Shown here: positions 7,725 through 17,265 of the stretch, piece by piece
How the letters are laid out: each line of letters begins with the position of its first letter
Position numbering within the stretch: the stretch's first letter is position 1
From: Larkinella humicola
GTDB lineage: Bacteria; Bacteroidota; Bacteroidia; Cytophagales; Spirosomataceae
NCBI RefSeq assembly: GCF_008727875.1
Contig: NZ_VTWS01000001.1
Location: 1 to 64,000, forward strand
Length of the DNA stretch: 64,000 bases
Direction of reading: 5' to 3'
Translations under genes and position numbers: made by a program
Notes under the pieces: model-generated
What the model was told of the DNA's origin: nothing
Database searches by the model: none
What the model saw: the letters and a program-made list of their open reading frames with translations, nothing else

Positions 7725-10700
7725 ATGAAGCGATCTATACGTTCTCTGATTTTGCAGTATGGCCGACCGATCGGTTGGCTGTGCCCCCTTCTCGGCCTTT
7801 GCCTGGCAACCGGGTCGGTTGTGGCCGCTCCGGCGGGGAATGGCCCGATGATCCTCCGGTCGTCAGCCGCGGAAGAAACCATCACCGGCGCTGTAACCGA
7901 CGAAACCGGCAAAGGACTCCCCGGTGTCAGCATTCAGGTGAAAGGCACCACGCGCGGCACCACAACCGACGCCGACGGAAAATACCGGGTTGCCGTCGAC
8001 AAAGGAGCCACACTCGTTTTTTCGTTTATCGGCTATACCCTGCAGGAAATCGTGGTGGGCACCCAATCCACCGTTAACGTGACCATGGCCCCCGACATGC
8101 AGGCCCTCAGCGAAGTCGTCGTGGTGGGGTATGGCACCCAGAAAAAAGTCAACCTGACGGGTTCGGTGGCCACAGTGTCGGCCAAAAGCATCGAAAGCCG
8201 ACCGGTTACCAACGTTTCGTCGTCCCTCGCGGGTCTGGCGCCCGGGGTCTTTGTGCGGCAGTCGTCCGGAAAACCGGGTGCCGACGGCGCCACCATCCGG
8301 ATTCGGGGAACCGGTACGCTCAACAACAGCGACGCGCTCGTCATCATCGACGGAGTGCAGGGCTCGATGGACGCCGTTAACCCGAATGACATCGAATCCA
8401 TGTCGATCCTGAAAGATGCGGCCTCTGCTTCCATCTACGGATCTTTGGCCGCCAACGGCGTTATTCTGATTACGACGAAAAAAGGATCGGCCAAGAAAAC
8501 GACCGTTACGTATACCGGTATCCTTTCGTCGGCCCGCCCGAGCAATGTCCCCGAATTCATTTCGGACTACGTTCGCTACATGCGGTTATTCAACGAAAGC
8601 AACCGGAACGTGGGCGTGGCAGAAGTCTATTCAGCCAACACGATCCAGACCTGGGAAAAAGCCAACCTGGACCCCAACGGCATCAGTGCGGGGGGCGTTC
8701 CCAACTATGTGGCCTATCCCAACACCGACTGGGCCAGTTGGGTGTTTCGGAATGAGATTGTCCAGAACCACAACATTGCCGTCAGTGGCGGGGGTGAAAA
8801 ATCGTTGTACAACATGTCGCTCGGCTACCTCGACAACCGGGGCGTGATGCAGAATACGGGCATCAAACGCTTCCAGCTTCGGGCCAACATCGAATCGAAA
8901 GTAGCGAAATTCCTCACCCTGGGGGCGCAAACATTTGCCTCGACGCAATCGGCCGGAAAAGCCAATACCGATCTGGCTTTTCAGTATTTGTGGCAAACCA
9001 ATCCCGGTATTTATCCCTACTACAACGGCAAATACGGTTTTCCGGTGGCCGTGGAGGAACCGACCACGGTTAATAACATCTTCTCCTACCTGGACGGCAC
9101 CGGCGGGCTCGACCGCACCACGCGGTTCAATACCACCCTGTATGGCATCATAACTCTGGCCAAAGGGCTTACGCTGGAGCCGAAAGTCAACTACCAGACG
9201 CGATTCAACGAAGGCAATTCCTATGCGCTGGCCGGACCCGCCGAACGCTGGGATTTTTCGACCAACACGCTGAAAGTGCAATTGACCCCCGCCGACCAGT
9301 TGACAACCGGCTATTCCTTCAACCGGGATTACCTGCTGACGCTGGACAACGTGCTGCGCTACAGCACGACGTTCGGGAGCGACCATGATTTTGGTGCTTT
9401 GGTGGGTTACAACCAGTTCAACTTCCGGTATTATGATTTCAATGCCTCGAAACGCGGTTTGATCGACTACTCTACGACCACGCTGGGCTCGGCGGGTGAA
9501 ACCTCGAACACGGCGGGTGGCCAGGAATATAACCGCGCGATGCGTTCATATTTCGGACGGGTCAACTACGCGTACCAGTCGAAATACCTGTTTGAAGCCA
9601 ATTTGCGGTACGACGGTTCGTCGCGTTTTGCGCCGGAAAGCCGCTGGGGTGTCTTCCCCTCGTTCTCGGCCGGCTGGCGGCTCTCGGAAGAACCGTTCCT
9701 GCGCGGGCTGAACGAAAAAATTCAGGGCCTGAAACTGCGGGCATCCTGGGGAAAACTCGGGAACAACGGCGCAAACAATAACGTCATCTATGCCGCTGGC
9801 GCATCGGGTGATTACGACTACCAGGCGGTTTATGGCAAAGTTCCTTATTCGTTCAATAATGTGGCAACCACGGGGCTGGTGCAGGCCAAATATGCCAATC
9901 CGCTGCTGCTCTGGGAGTCGACGAGCGTAACCGACATCGGTCTGGAAGGTGCCTTGTTCAAAGGCCGGATGAATTTCGAACTGGACTGGTACCACAAACT
10001 GACCGACGGTATTTTGACGACCCCGCCCATTTTCCTCACCGCCGGAACGAAAGGGGCTCCCACCCAGAACACGGCGGGTGTGCTCAACAAAGGGCTGGAG
10101 TTGACGCTGGGCTGGCGCGACAAAATTGGGGAAGTCGATTTTTCGGTGAGCGGCAACGTGGCGTATAACATCAACCGGGTGACGAATTACCGGGGTGCCC
10201 TGGCCGAAGGCTATACGACCGATGCGGCCGGTAATAAAGTCTATAGCTCCAACATCGGCCAGGTGTCGAGCGGGGGAGATACCCGCATTCTGGAAGGCCA
10301 CCCGATCAATGAGTATTACCTCCTAGACGTGTACAAAGGTGACGGCAGCCGGTCCAATTCCGACGGAACGGTCAACATCAACGGCGGCCCGACCGACGGC
10401 ATGATCCGGACACCGGAAGACCTGGCGTGGGTGCAGGCGATGATGGCCAAGGGGTATAAGTTCCAGCCGGTCGGCACGATCGGGAAAGGGCAATTGTACT
10501 ACGGAGACCTGATTTATGCCGATGTCAACGGCGACGGCACCTACGGAAACAATTTCGACAAGCGGTTTTCGGGCGTAAGCAGCACTCCCAAATTTATCAT
10601 GGGTCTTTCGCTCAGTGCGTCCTGGCGTGGGTTTGATTTTTCGATGCTTTGGGCCGGAAGTGCGGGCATGAAATACCTGTATAACCAGACGGGGGTCAAT

Positions 10701-11087
10701 GGAACGCGTACGACGCTAACCAATTCGATCGGCACCCGGATTGCCGACGACCACTATTACTACAACGACGCCAACCCGAGCGACCCGGCCAACAACATTG
10801 GTGGCAAATTTCCGCGCCTGAAATACAACTCGGATAGTCAGACGAATATTCCCAGCAGCTACTGGTTGTATGATGCCTCTTACATCAAGCTGAAAAACCT
10901 GCAGATCGGCTACACGATTCCGACGGCCTGGGGTGCTAAAATCGGGATGAGCCGCGCCCGGGTGTTTTTGTCGGGCGAGAATGTCTTCATGATCACCAAA
11001 TATCCGGGTCTCGATCCGGAAGTGGGAGCCAACGTCTCCTACCCGACCATGAAACAGTATGCCGTGGGCCTGAACGTAACGTTTTAA
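7725..11087 (+). CDS. SusC/RagA-type TonB-linked outer-membrane transporter
   Basis: 1120 aa. A signal peptide (hydrophobic region about 14-36) is followed by a CarboxypepD_reg-like beta-sandwich (about 52-125; GAVTDETGKGLPGVSI), a TonB-box-like stretch (about 129-141; SEVVVVGYGTQKK), a plug domain (about 142-255; VIIDGVQG, SILKDAASASIYGSLAANG) and a long beta-barrel ending in VTF. SusC proteins import oligosaccharides across the outer membrane with energy from TonB-ExbBD. The SusD gene follows after 18 bp and a GH16 enzyme after that, so the substrate is probably a beta-1,3 or mixed-linkage glucan oligosaccharide (inference). No sigma/anti-sigma or hybrid two-component regulator is adjacent. 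Confidence 0.95.
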   Translation: MKRSIRSLILQYGRPIGWLCPLLGLCLATGSVVAAPAGNGPMILRSSAAEETITGAVTDETGKGLPGVSIQVKGTTRGTTTDADGKYRVAVDKGATLVFSFIGYTLQEIVVGTQSTVNVTMAPDMQALSEVVVVGYGTQKKVNLTGSVATVSAKSIESRPVTNVSSSLAGLAPGVFVRQSSGKPGADGATIRIRGTGTLNNSDALVIIDGVQGSMDAVNPNDIESMSILKDAASASIYGSLAANGVILITTKKGSAKKTTVTYTGILSSARPSNVPEFISDYVRYMRLFNESNRNVGVAEVYSANTIQTWEKANLDPNGISAGGVPNYVAYPNTDWASWVFRNEIVQNHNIAVSGGGEKSLYNMSLGYLDNRGVMQNTGIKRFQLRANIESKVAKFLTLGAQTFASTQSAGKANTDLAFQYLWQTNPGIYPYYNGKYGFPVAVEEPTTVNNIFSYLDGTGGLDRTTRFNTTLYGIITLAKGLTLEPKVNYQTRFNEGNSYALAGPAERWDFSTNTLKVQLTPADQLTTGYSFNRDYLLTLDNVLRYSTTFGSDHDFGALVGYNQFNFRYYDFNASKRGLIDYSTTTLGSAGETSNTAGGQEYNRAMRSYFGRVNYAYQSKYLFEANLRYDGSSRFAPESRWGVFPSFSAGWRLSEEPFLRGLNEKIQGLKLRASWGKLGNNGANNNVIYAAGASGDYDYQAVYGKVPYSFNNVATTGLVQAKYANPLLLWESTSVTDIGLEGALFKGRMNFELDWYHKLTDGILTTPPIFLTAGTKGAPTQNTAGVLNKGLELTLGWRDKIGEVDFSVSGNVAYNINRVTNYRGALAEGYTTDAAGNKVYSSNIGQVSSGGDTRILEGHPINEYYLLDVYKGDGSRSNSDGTVNINGGPTDGMIRTPEDLAWVQAMMAKGYKFQPVGTIGKGQLYYGDLIYADVNGDGTYGNNFDKRFSGVSSTPKFIMGLSLSASWRGFDFSMLWAGSAGMKYLYNQTGVNGTRTTLTNSIGTRIADDHYYYNDANPSDPANNIGGKFPRLKYNSDSQTNIPSSYWLYDASYIKLKNLQIGYTIPTAWGAKIGMSRARVFLSGENVFMITKYPGLDPEVGANVSYPTMKQYAVGLNVTF

Positions 11088-11105
11088 TCGACACCCTCCA
11101 AGACT

Positions 11106-12893
11106 ATGAACTTCCTTCGATTGATAAAAACTATTGGCAAAACGGGTATCAACAAAGCAGGCCTGGGCCTGATGGTGGTGCTCAGCCTCGGCAGTTGCGA
11201 AAACGACCTGCTGGACACGACTCCCTACGGCTCGATCAGCTCGGCCAACATGTGGGTGAGCGATAACCTGACCGACCTCGGCGTCACCGGGGTGTATAAT
11301 GCCCTGCGGCTGGGTATTCAGACCGGTGGGGCTTCCGACCGGGAGTTGTACCAGATGGACGGCATGGGATTTACCTCCTCGAGCCGCGGGGGCAACGACA
11401 TGATCAACGCCACCTCGACCACGTCGAGCGGGCGGTTTTTGAACACCTGGAAAGAACTCTACGAAGGTGTCCACCGGGCCAACGACGCCATTACCAACAT
11501 TGCGGCCAAGTCGCCCTCGGCGGCCGACAAGAAGGCGCGGCTGATTGCGGAGTGTAAATTCCTGCGGGCTTATTTCTACCTCCGCCTGAACCAGCTCTAT
11601 AAGGGCGTTCCGGTGTACCTTGAACCCGTTACCGTTCCCGAGATGAACCGCCCCCGCGAAACGGAAGAGAAGGTCTGGGAAGTAGTGATTCAGGATTTGA
11701 CTGATGCCATCAACGAACCGAACCTGCCAGCCAAATACGCGGCCAAGGCGGCTAATTACGGACACGTGACGAAGGGCGCGGCCTATGCGCTACGGGGAAA
11801 AGCGTACCTCTACCAGAAAAAATACGCCGAAGCCGCGGCTGATTTTGCCAAAGTGAAAGACGCCGGGTACAAACTCTTTGCCGACTACAGCAAATTGTTC
11901 AAGGAAGTCAACGAGCAGTCCGACGAAATGATTTTCTCGATCCAGAATACAGGCGTCGACACCTACGGTTCCACCACCCAGTGGTATTGCGGAACGCGTT
12001 CGTCGTTCGGTTCGTGCTGGAACAACTACTACGTTTCGACTTCCGTGGTGGACCTGTACGAAAACAAGGACGGTTCCAAATTCAACTGGGACGCCATCAT
12101 TCCGGGTTTCAGCAGCATGCCCGCCGATAAACGCGAAGTGTTCTTTTACCGGAATGGCCTGACCGCAGCCGAAATCACCACCGGCACCAATAAGGGCCTC
12201 AACATGGCCCTGTATCTGCCGAATGGCAACGAGGAGCGGATTGCGAAAGCCTACCAGAACCGCGACCCCCGCCTGCTCAGCAACGTGATTGTGCCTTACG
12301 CGACGTATCTGGGCCGCCCGCAGAACGGTGCCGATCAGGTGTATACCAACCGCTGGCCGTCGCGGAGCGAAACCCCACCGGTGCTCGACTTATTCACTGA
12401 TTCGCGGAGCCAGTTCTTTTACCTGCACCGCAAATTCGTGTACGAAGGCTCGACCGAATTGCTCAACCGCCAGTTTGGTCCGATCGACTTTCCGCTCATC
12501 CGCTACGCCGATGTGCTGCTGATGTGGGCCGAAGCGCTCAACGAGCAGAACAAACCGGCGGAAGCCGTGGCACTGGTGAACGAAGTACGCGCCCGCGCCG
12601 GGGTTGGTTTGCTGAATTCCTCGGCAGCCACGACGGTAGCCGGACAAGCCGATCTGCGCGAACGGATCCGCAACGAACGCCGGGTTGAGTTTGTCAACGA
12701 AGGCGTCAACTACTTTGACGAACTCCGCTGGGGATCGCTGAAAGACAAGGTGTTTACGCCGGGCAGCGGGGTGAACCAGATCTGGGGCAGCATCACCATT
12801 CCCTATACCTGGAAAGACAACATCACCGTCTGGCCGATTCCGCAAACGGAAATTGAAATGAATCCCAAACTGATCCAGAATCCCGGCTGGTAA
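11106..12893 (+). CDS. SusD/RagB-type glycan-binding lipoprotein
   Basis: 595 aa. A lipobox LSLGSC places the lipidated Cys at 31, followed by the typical start NDLLDTTPYG. The body has the SusD tetratricopeptide-like helices (CKFLRAYFYLRLNQLY near 155 and ALRGKAYLYQKKYAEAAADF near 230) and the C-terminal block with ADVLLMWAEALNEQ, NERRVEFVNEG and YFDELRW, ending in IPQTEIEMNPKL. SusD caps the SusC barrel as a lid and binds the glycan at the cell surface. It is 18 bp after susC and 8 bp before the GH16 gene, so the three form one operon. Confidence 0.95.
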   Translation: MNFLRLIKTIGKTGINKAGLGLMVVLSLGSCENDLLDTTPYGSISSANMWVSDNLTDLGVTGVYNALRLGIQTGGASDRELYQMDGMGFTSSSRGGNDMINATSTTSSGRFLNTWKELYEGVHRANDAITNIAAKSPSAADKKARLIAECKFLRAYFYLRLNQLYKGVPVYLEPVTVPEMNRPRETEEKVWEVVIQDLTDAINEPNLPAKYAAKAANYGHVTKGAAYALRGKAYLYQKKYAEAAADFAKVKDAGYKLFADYSKLFKEVNEQSDEMIFSIQNTGVDTYGSTTQWYCGTRSSFGSCWNNYYVSTSVVDLYENKDGSKFNWDAIIPGFSSMPADKREVFFYRNGLTAAEITTGTNKGLNMALYLPNGNEERIAKAYQNRDPRLLSNVIVPYATYLGRPQNGADQVYTNRWPSRSETPPVLDLFTDSRSQFFYLHRKFVYEGSTELLNRQFGPIDFPLIRYADVLLMWAEALNEQNKPAEAVALVNEVRARAGVGLLNSSAATTVAGQADLRERIRNERRVEFVNEGVNYFDELRWGSLKDKVFTPGSGVNQIWGSITIPYTWKDNITVWPIPQTEIEMNPKLIQNPGW

Positions 12894-12901
12894 ACGATAC
12901 C

Positions 12902-13693
12902 GTGAAAAAAATCATCCTTTTCGCTTTCCTCGGGTGGTCTTGTGCGAATCCTGGCACAAGACCACTGGTTTCCGGTACGGCCATTGAAGACAGCCCACTG
13001 GCCAAAACGTTTCTGAACGACGGCTACCAGGCGGTTTGGCGGGACGAATTCGACGGTACGTCACTGGACCTCACCAAATGGGAATACCGTCAGTTGGGCG
13101 TGGTGCGCAACCTGGGGCGGGTGGCGAAAGAAACCGTCCGGCTCGATGGCAAGGGCAACCTGCTAATCGAGTTGCAGAAAGTTGGGAATGAGTACAGAAT
13201 CGGCCAGTTGGGTACGGAGAAATTCTACAAAACGAAGTACGGTTATTTTGAATGCCGCGCCCGGATGAACCACGAGCCGGGACCGCACGTGGCTTTCTGG
13301 CTGCAAACCCCGACGATGGGCAAAGTCATTGGCGATCCGGTGAACTCCGGCGTCGAAATCGATATTTTTGAATACCACCGCAAAGAACCTGCAACGATCC
13401 ACCACAACCTGCACTGGGACGGTTACGGCAGCGATCACAAAACGGCGGGCAAAAAAATAACCGTGCCCGCGATCGAGACCGGCTTCCATACCTTCGGTCT
13501 CCTCTGGACGGAGAAAGAATACGTTTTTTACGTGGATAACCGGGAAACTTGGCGCACCGCCACCGCCGTTTCCCAAACGGACGAATACCTGCTCCTGAGC
13601 CTGGAACTCACCGGCTGGGGTGGTGACCCCGCGCTGGCCACGCTCCCCGACGATGTGGCCTACGATTACGTACGGGTTTACCAGAAAAAATAA
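12902..13693 (+). CDS. GH16 beta-glucanase, lipoprotein
   Basis: 263 aa, GTG start 8 bases after the susD stop. A short signal sequence ends in a lipobox with Cys14 (FLGWSC). The domain is a complete glycoside hydrolase family 16 jelly roll: VWRDEFDGTSLDLTKW at about 45-60, a strand YGYFECRARM, and the catalytic motif ExDxxE as Glu152-Ile-Asp154-Ile-Phe-Glu157 (nucleophile Glu152, acid/base Glu157). The family cleaves beta-1,3 or beta-1,4 links in laminarin, lichenan, agar or similar glucans and galactans; the exact substrate cannot be read here. As a surface or periplasmic lipoprotein in a SusCD operon it should cut the polymer taken up by the neighbours. Confidence 0.9.
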   Translation: MKKIILFAFLGWSCANPGTRPLVSGTAIEDSPLAKTFLNDGYQAVWRDEFDGTSLDLTKWEYRQLGVVRNLGRVAKETVRLDGKGNLLIELQKVGNEYRIGQLGTEKFYKTKYGYFECRARMNHEPGPHVAFWLQTPTMGKVIGDPVNSGVEIDIFEYHRKEPATIHHNLHWDGYGSDHKTAGKKITVPAIETGFHTFGLLWTEKEYVFYVDNRETWRTATAVSQTDEYLLLSLELTGWGGDPALATLPDDVAYDYVRVYQKK

Positions 13694-13758
13694 CCGGGGG
13701 GGTTCGGTGTTGCAATCCGGCCCCTTATTGAAGTTGATTAGGATGACATAGGAAAAGA

Positions 13759-13850
13759 ATAATGAATGTAAAATGATGAATGCTAAATGTAAAAATTGTT
13801 CTCAATCCAGCATTTTTACATTTTACATTCATCATTTTACATTCATTATT
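13759..13850. repeat. Long inverted repeat (39-bp arms) after the SusCD operon
   Basis: Arms 13759-13797 and 13812-13850 match as inverted copies with two mismatches around a 14-base spacer. Each arm is itself built of short direct units (ATGAATGTAAAATG and variants), and the element is much richer in A/T than its flanks. It could serve as a transcription terminator for the operon, but its length and internal repetition look more like a dispersed REP or MITE-like element. The rest of the 13694-14008 gap shows nothing else recognisable. Confidence 0.8.
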
Positions 13851-14008
13851 TCCTTTCTTTTTATTTTGAAGGAAAATAACATCATAAACAGGTTCATCAC
13901 CTCTTTCCCAAAAGTAGCAGTTATCGACTCATTTGTGACAGCCTTTTCTGCCGTTGATGCCGACCTTTGATTCATTCAAACAGAAACAAAAATCAAACAT
14001 CATACGCC

Positions 14009-14413
14009 ATGAAAACGCTCATCAAATCCCTGCTCGTTGCCTTTACCCTGACCGCCGTAACCGTCTCGGCTTCCGTGGCTGACACCAACAAGCCCGCTGG
14101 AAAACCCAAAACCGCAGCCGCCTTCAAAAGCAGTATGTATAAGACAATAGAAGGCAAAATCCAGATTGCCCTGCAAAAAGAAACCGGCGGAACGGTGTTT
14201 GTTCGATTGACCAACAGCGCGGGCAAGGAGTTCTTTGTGAAACAGTTTGGCAAACGCCAGGAAGCGGCCCGGGTGCGTCTGGATGTCAGTGCATTGCCCG
14301 ACGGTGTCTATCAGGTCGCCATCAGCAACGGGGTCGAAACCACCACGCAGGAATTAACGCTGGCCACAACCCCGCAGCCCCAGGTGGCTCCCCGACTCGT
14401 CGCTATCAACTAA
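14009..14413 (+). CDS. Small secreted protein of unknown function
   Basis: 134 aa. ATG 14009 is chosen over the open frame from 13967 because it gives a clean signal peptide (MKTLIKSLLVAFTLTAVTVSASVA). The mature part has a beta-sandwich pattern: KIQIALQKE, GTVFVRLTNSAGKEF, VRLDVSALPDGVYQVAISNG. The strand order and the LPDGVYQV turn resemble the fold of T9SS sorting domains and DUF3244-type secreted proteins, but the Pro/Gln-rich tail lacks the final basic strand, so it is probably periplasmic. It stands alone and has its own terminator. Confidence 0.7.
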   Translation: MKTLIKSLLVAFTLTAVTVSASVADTNKPAGKPKTAAAFKSSMYKTIEGKIQIALQKETGGTVFVRLTNSAGKEFFVKQFGKRQEAARVRLDVSALPDGVYQVAISNGVETTTQELTLATTPQPQVAPRLVAIN

Positions 14414-14439
14414 AAATGAACCCTACCTCCATAGACGTG

Positions 14440-14470
14440 AAAAGCCGGCTCCGATTGGGTCGGCTTTTTT
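14440..14470 (+). terminator. Rho-independent terminator
   Basis: Stem AAAAGCCG (14440-14447) pairs with CGGCTTTT (14461-14468) and is followed by further T. It ends the small secreted-protein gene at 14413 and separates it from the convergent gene at 14501. Confidence 0.7.
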
Positions 14471-14500
14471 ATAATGCACTTGACCTCATTTCACGTTCAC

Positions 14501-15049
14501 TTATCTACGAGGCATCGAAGGGAGCTGACGCGGAGAAAGCAAAATTCCATACCGGGTTTCCGTTTGAGGTTTCAGCCGGTTATACACTTCATAGTGGGCT
14601 TGCTGAATTTTATACAACTCCACCGACTCGGGAGGACAGGAATAGGTGTATCCGAAAACAAAATGGGGATAAATAAACCAGCAATGATCTCCGGGCCTCG
14701 TATTTTCAGGCAATTGCCATTTGCCTGCGGTACTTTTTATGTTAGTAACAATGATCGTTTCATACGCTTCCCGCAGATTTCCCTCCACCCGGATGCTGTC
14801 TATTTTTCCCTGGCTATTGACCCGGAAATGAAAGAGCGCTGATTCGGCTTTGCAATCATCCATTTTATCGCGAACCGTATGGCCCAGATAATTCGACAAA
14901 TTCATCAAATGGGGCTGTTGCACATAGAACAGTGCTTGTCGCACATCCATTGGATTAAATGTTGGCTTCCACGAAGTAGACTGAGCCAAGGCCGGAAATC
15001 CTACACGTAGTAAACTGAACAGCAAGGCGATACGAAGAAGAACATACAT
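14501..15049 (-). CDS. Secreted hypothetical protein, TonB-C-like segment
   Basis: 182 aa with a signal peptide ending near ALAQ (residues 1-23). The middle part (LFHFRVNSQGKIDSIRVEGN) has the strand-turn-strand pattern of TonB C-terminal or energy-transducer-like domains, though most of that domain is not evident. Four Cys residues in the mature part may form disulfides. The gene is convergent with the small secreted protein and divergent from the histidine kinase. No function can be assigned. Confidence 0.65.
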   Translation of the reverse strand: MYVLLRIALLFSLLRVGFPALAQSTSWKPTFNPMDVRQALFYVQQPHLMNLSNYLGHTVRDKMDDCKAESALFHFRVNSQGKIDSIRVEGNLREAYETIIVTNIKSTAGKWQLPENTRPGDHCWFIYPHFVFGYTYSCPPESVELYKIQQAHYEVYNRLKPQTETRYGILLSPRQLPSMPRR

Positions 15050-15212
15050 AGTGTTAGCAGGTGAAGCATTCCGACGATCTTCCTTTTTAAAACAAATCGG
15101 GGGTCAGGCTGGTTAGGTGCAAAAGATACATCCTAAACTCCTTCATTGATCAATTCATTCATCCGAAAACCGTATTCGTCCTGCCCAACCGCTACCAGAC
15201 TGTTAATTACTG

Positions 15213-16574
15213 ATGCAACCGACTTTTTCGCCTGAAGAAATCAACCGAATAAATGCGTTAAAAGCGTATCATATCCTTGATTCACTGCCCGATAGTGATT
15301 ACGATGCCATTACCGACCTGGCTTCCCAAATCTGTCAAACACCCATTTCACTGATTAGCCTGATCGATGACAAAAGGCAGTGGTTTAAATCCAACCACGG
15401 ACTCGATGTACGGGAAACTCCGCGCGAACTGGCGTTTTGTACCCACGCCCTGCAAAATCCTCTGGAAACCTTCATCGTAACCGATTCCAGAAAAGACGAC
15501 CGCTTCGCGGGCAATCCTCTGGTTACCGGTGAACCGCACGTCATTTTTTACGCGGGAGTCCCCCTTGTGGAATCAAACGGTTTTGCCCTCGGTTCGCTGT
15601 GCGTCATCGATCACGAACCGAAAGTGCTGGATGAACACCAACTGAGCGCGTTGAAAATTCTGGCGAAACAGGTGGTGAACCTGCTGGAGTTGAGAAAAGC
15701 AAACCATGAACTGAGGAGAAACGAAGAGCGTTTTCAATTGATGGTCAGCAAGCTGGAGGAACAGGTCTACGAACGCACCCGGGAACTGGAAGAGGTCAAC
15801 AAAGAACTGGCGGCTTCCAATAAGGAGCTGCTGAAATCCAACGAGCGATTGCTCCAATCGAACAATAGTTTGCAGGAGTTTGCGTATGTGGCGTCTCATG
15901 ACCTGAAAGAACCGCTGCGCAAAATCCAGTCGTTCAGCAGCATGCTATCGGATCAATACGGTTCGGTGCTGGAACCTTCGGGTCTGGACATATTGAACCG
16001 CATGAAAATGGCGGGCGAACGGATGTCTACGCTGATTACGGATCTGCTCAACCTCTCCCGCCTGTCAACCCAGCGGGAGGTCGATATTCCCGTTTCGCTC
16101 ACGGCGCTGGTAAATCTGGTGGTGACGGACCTGGATGGCGTTATCTCGGAACTGGGCGCGCAAATCGAACTTGACCCGCTTCCGGTGGTGCTCGGCGATT
16201 CCCGTCAACTCCGGCAGCTCTTCCAGAACCTGCTCAGCAATGCGCTCAAATTTCACAAGCCTTCAGCCTCCCCGCAAATCCAGATCAAAGCCCACTGGAT
16301 TGCCGGGGAAAATCTGCCGGATGGCGTTCAGACGCGCGGAAAAGCAATCGCGTACCATTGTATCGATGTCATCGACAATGGCATTGGTTTTGATGTCCAG
16401 TATGCGGAGCGAATTTTTCAGGTTTTCCAGCGCCTTCATGGCCGGAAAGAGTATGCCGGTACCGGAATCGGCCTGGCTATTTGTGATAAGGTGATCAAAA
16501 ACCACGGCGGAGCCATTGTGGCCACCAGTCAGGTGGGTCAGGGAGCCACGTTCAGCGTTTTTCTGCCCGTTTGA
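15213..16574 (+). CDS. Soluble GAF-domain sensor histidine kinase
   Basis: 453 aa, no membrane segment. Residues about 15-165 form a GAF domain ([33 protein letters not shown]). About 165-220 is a coiled coil rich in Glu, Lys and Asn. The HisKA domain has the phospho-acceptor His229 in SHDLKEPLR, and the HATPase_c domain has the N box (LLSNALKFH), G1 (DNGIGFD) and G2 (GTGIGLA). It should sense a cytoplasmic small molecule or light-type signal through GAF and phosphorylate a receiver. No response regulator is adjacent; the stand-alone receiver at 6166 is a possible target (inference). Confidence 0.9.
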   Translation: MQPTFSPEEINRINALKAYHILDSLPDSDYDAITDLASQICQTPISLISLIDDKRQWFKSNHGLDVRETPRELAFCTHALQNPLETFIVTDSRKDDRFAGNPLVTGEPHVIFYAGVPLVESNGFALGSLCVIDHEPKVLDEHQLSALKILAKQVVNLLELRKANHELRRNEERFQLMVSKLEEQVYERTRELEEVNKELAASNKELLKSNERLLQSNNSLQEFAYVASHDLKEPLRKIQSFSSMLSDQYGSVLEPSGLDILNRMKMAGERMSTLITDLLNLSRLSTQREVDIPVSLTALVNLVVTDLDGVISELGAQIELDPLPVVLGDSRQLRQLFQNLLSNALKFHKPSASPQIQIKAHWIAGENLPDGVQTRGKAIAYHCIDVIDNGIGFDVQYAERIFQVFQRLHGRKEYAGTGIGLAICDKVIKNHGGAIVATSQVGQGATFSVFLPV

Positions 16575-16635
16575 GTTTCCCACCAAGGGGCATGCTGCGA
16601 CCGGCCGAATCGTCACCAGGCTTCATCCGACCCCA

Positions 16636-17040
16636 TTACAGACTCACTTTCAGCCATTTCAAGGTTTGCATCCCCCCGTAGGCCACCAGCAGACCAAGGA
16701 ATGACCCAACACCCCCCCAACCAATGTCGGCCCAGCTAAAGTGCCGGTGTGGCATCGCGATCTGTCCCGCTTCCGCAATGGCCGCAATACCGGTGAGGCC
16801 CACCAGGGTTGCCAACCACCAAACCGATGACTTCCGTAGACGAAAGAGCCAGACACCCGTGATCAGCCCTAAAAAGACGAAAGGAACCGCCGTGCGTAAA
16901 TCGCCATTGGCCCGGGCGTCGGTCCAGTTCGCGATCCAGTCCGGCACAAACCAGACCAGCGCCATATCCGGATTCGGAACCCAACTCAAGTAAAACACCA
17001 GGGCAATGCCAAGCGCAACCAATAGAAAGACAAGCCGCAT
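16636..17040 (-). CDS. VanZ-like membrane protein
   Basis: 134 aa with four hydrophobic segments (about 3-20, 46-64, 72-90, 104-122). The VanZ-like pattern is visible: SWVP after helix 1, an acidic/aromatic loop, the block EAGQIAMPHRHFSWADIGW before the last helix, then a Gly-rich helix. The family takes its name from a teicoplanin-resistance accessory protein; in Bacteroidota most copies have no known role. Convergent with the histidine kinase, with a palindromic repeat upstream. Confidence 0.75.
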   Translation of the reverse strand: MRLVFLLVALGIALVFYLSWVPNPDMALVWFVPDWIANWTDARANGDLRTAVPFVFLGLITGVWLFRLRKSSVWWLATLVGLTGIAAIAEAGQIAMPHRHFSWADIGWGGVGSFLGLLVAYGGMQTLKWLKVSL

Positions 17041-17148
17041 ACGTTCAAATGAAATTTACGCTGAATGTAGGCGGTATATTTTACTTTTCCATTCCCGGTA
17101 AATCGCGAATTGATCCAGTCAAAGAAAAGGCTGGTAAAGTACCATCGG

Positions 17149-17256
17149 TTTTGGATGGGAACGCGGATTGAACGGATCGAGCGGATTTACACCGATTAAA
17201 CTATAAATCCGTTTTTTGATCCGTTTCAGCCGTCCAATCCGCGTTCCCATCCAAAA
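17149..17256. repeat. Intergenic inverted repeat with 22-bp perfect outer arms
   Basis: Outer arms 17149-17170 and 17235-17256 are perfect inverted copies (core GGATGGGAACGCGGATTG). The inner part continues the pairing imperfectly (AACGGATC...CGGATTTA with TAAATCCG...GATCCGTT), giving a stem of about 40 bp. It sits between the 5' end of the VanZ-like gene and the 3' end of the cupredoxin gene, both on the minus strand, so it could terminate the latter. The CGGAT-rich composition differs from the other palindromes in the window. Confidence 0.8.
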
Positions 17257-17265
17257 TCAGTGAGC

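Noticed and set aside
8631-9386. Minus-strand frame inside susC
   Set aside because: Shadow of the SusC barrel coding strand; no start context and no domain.
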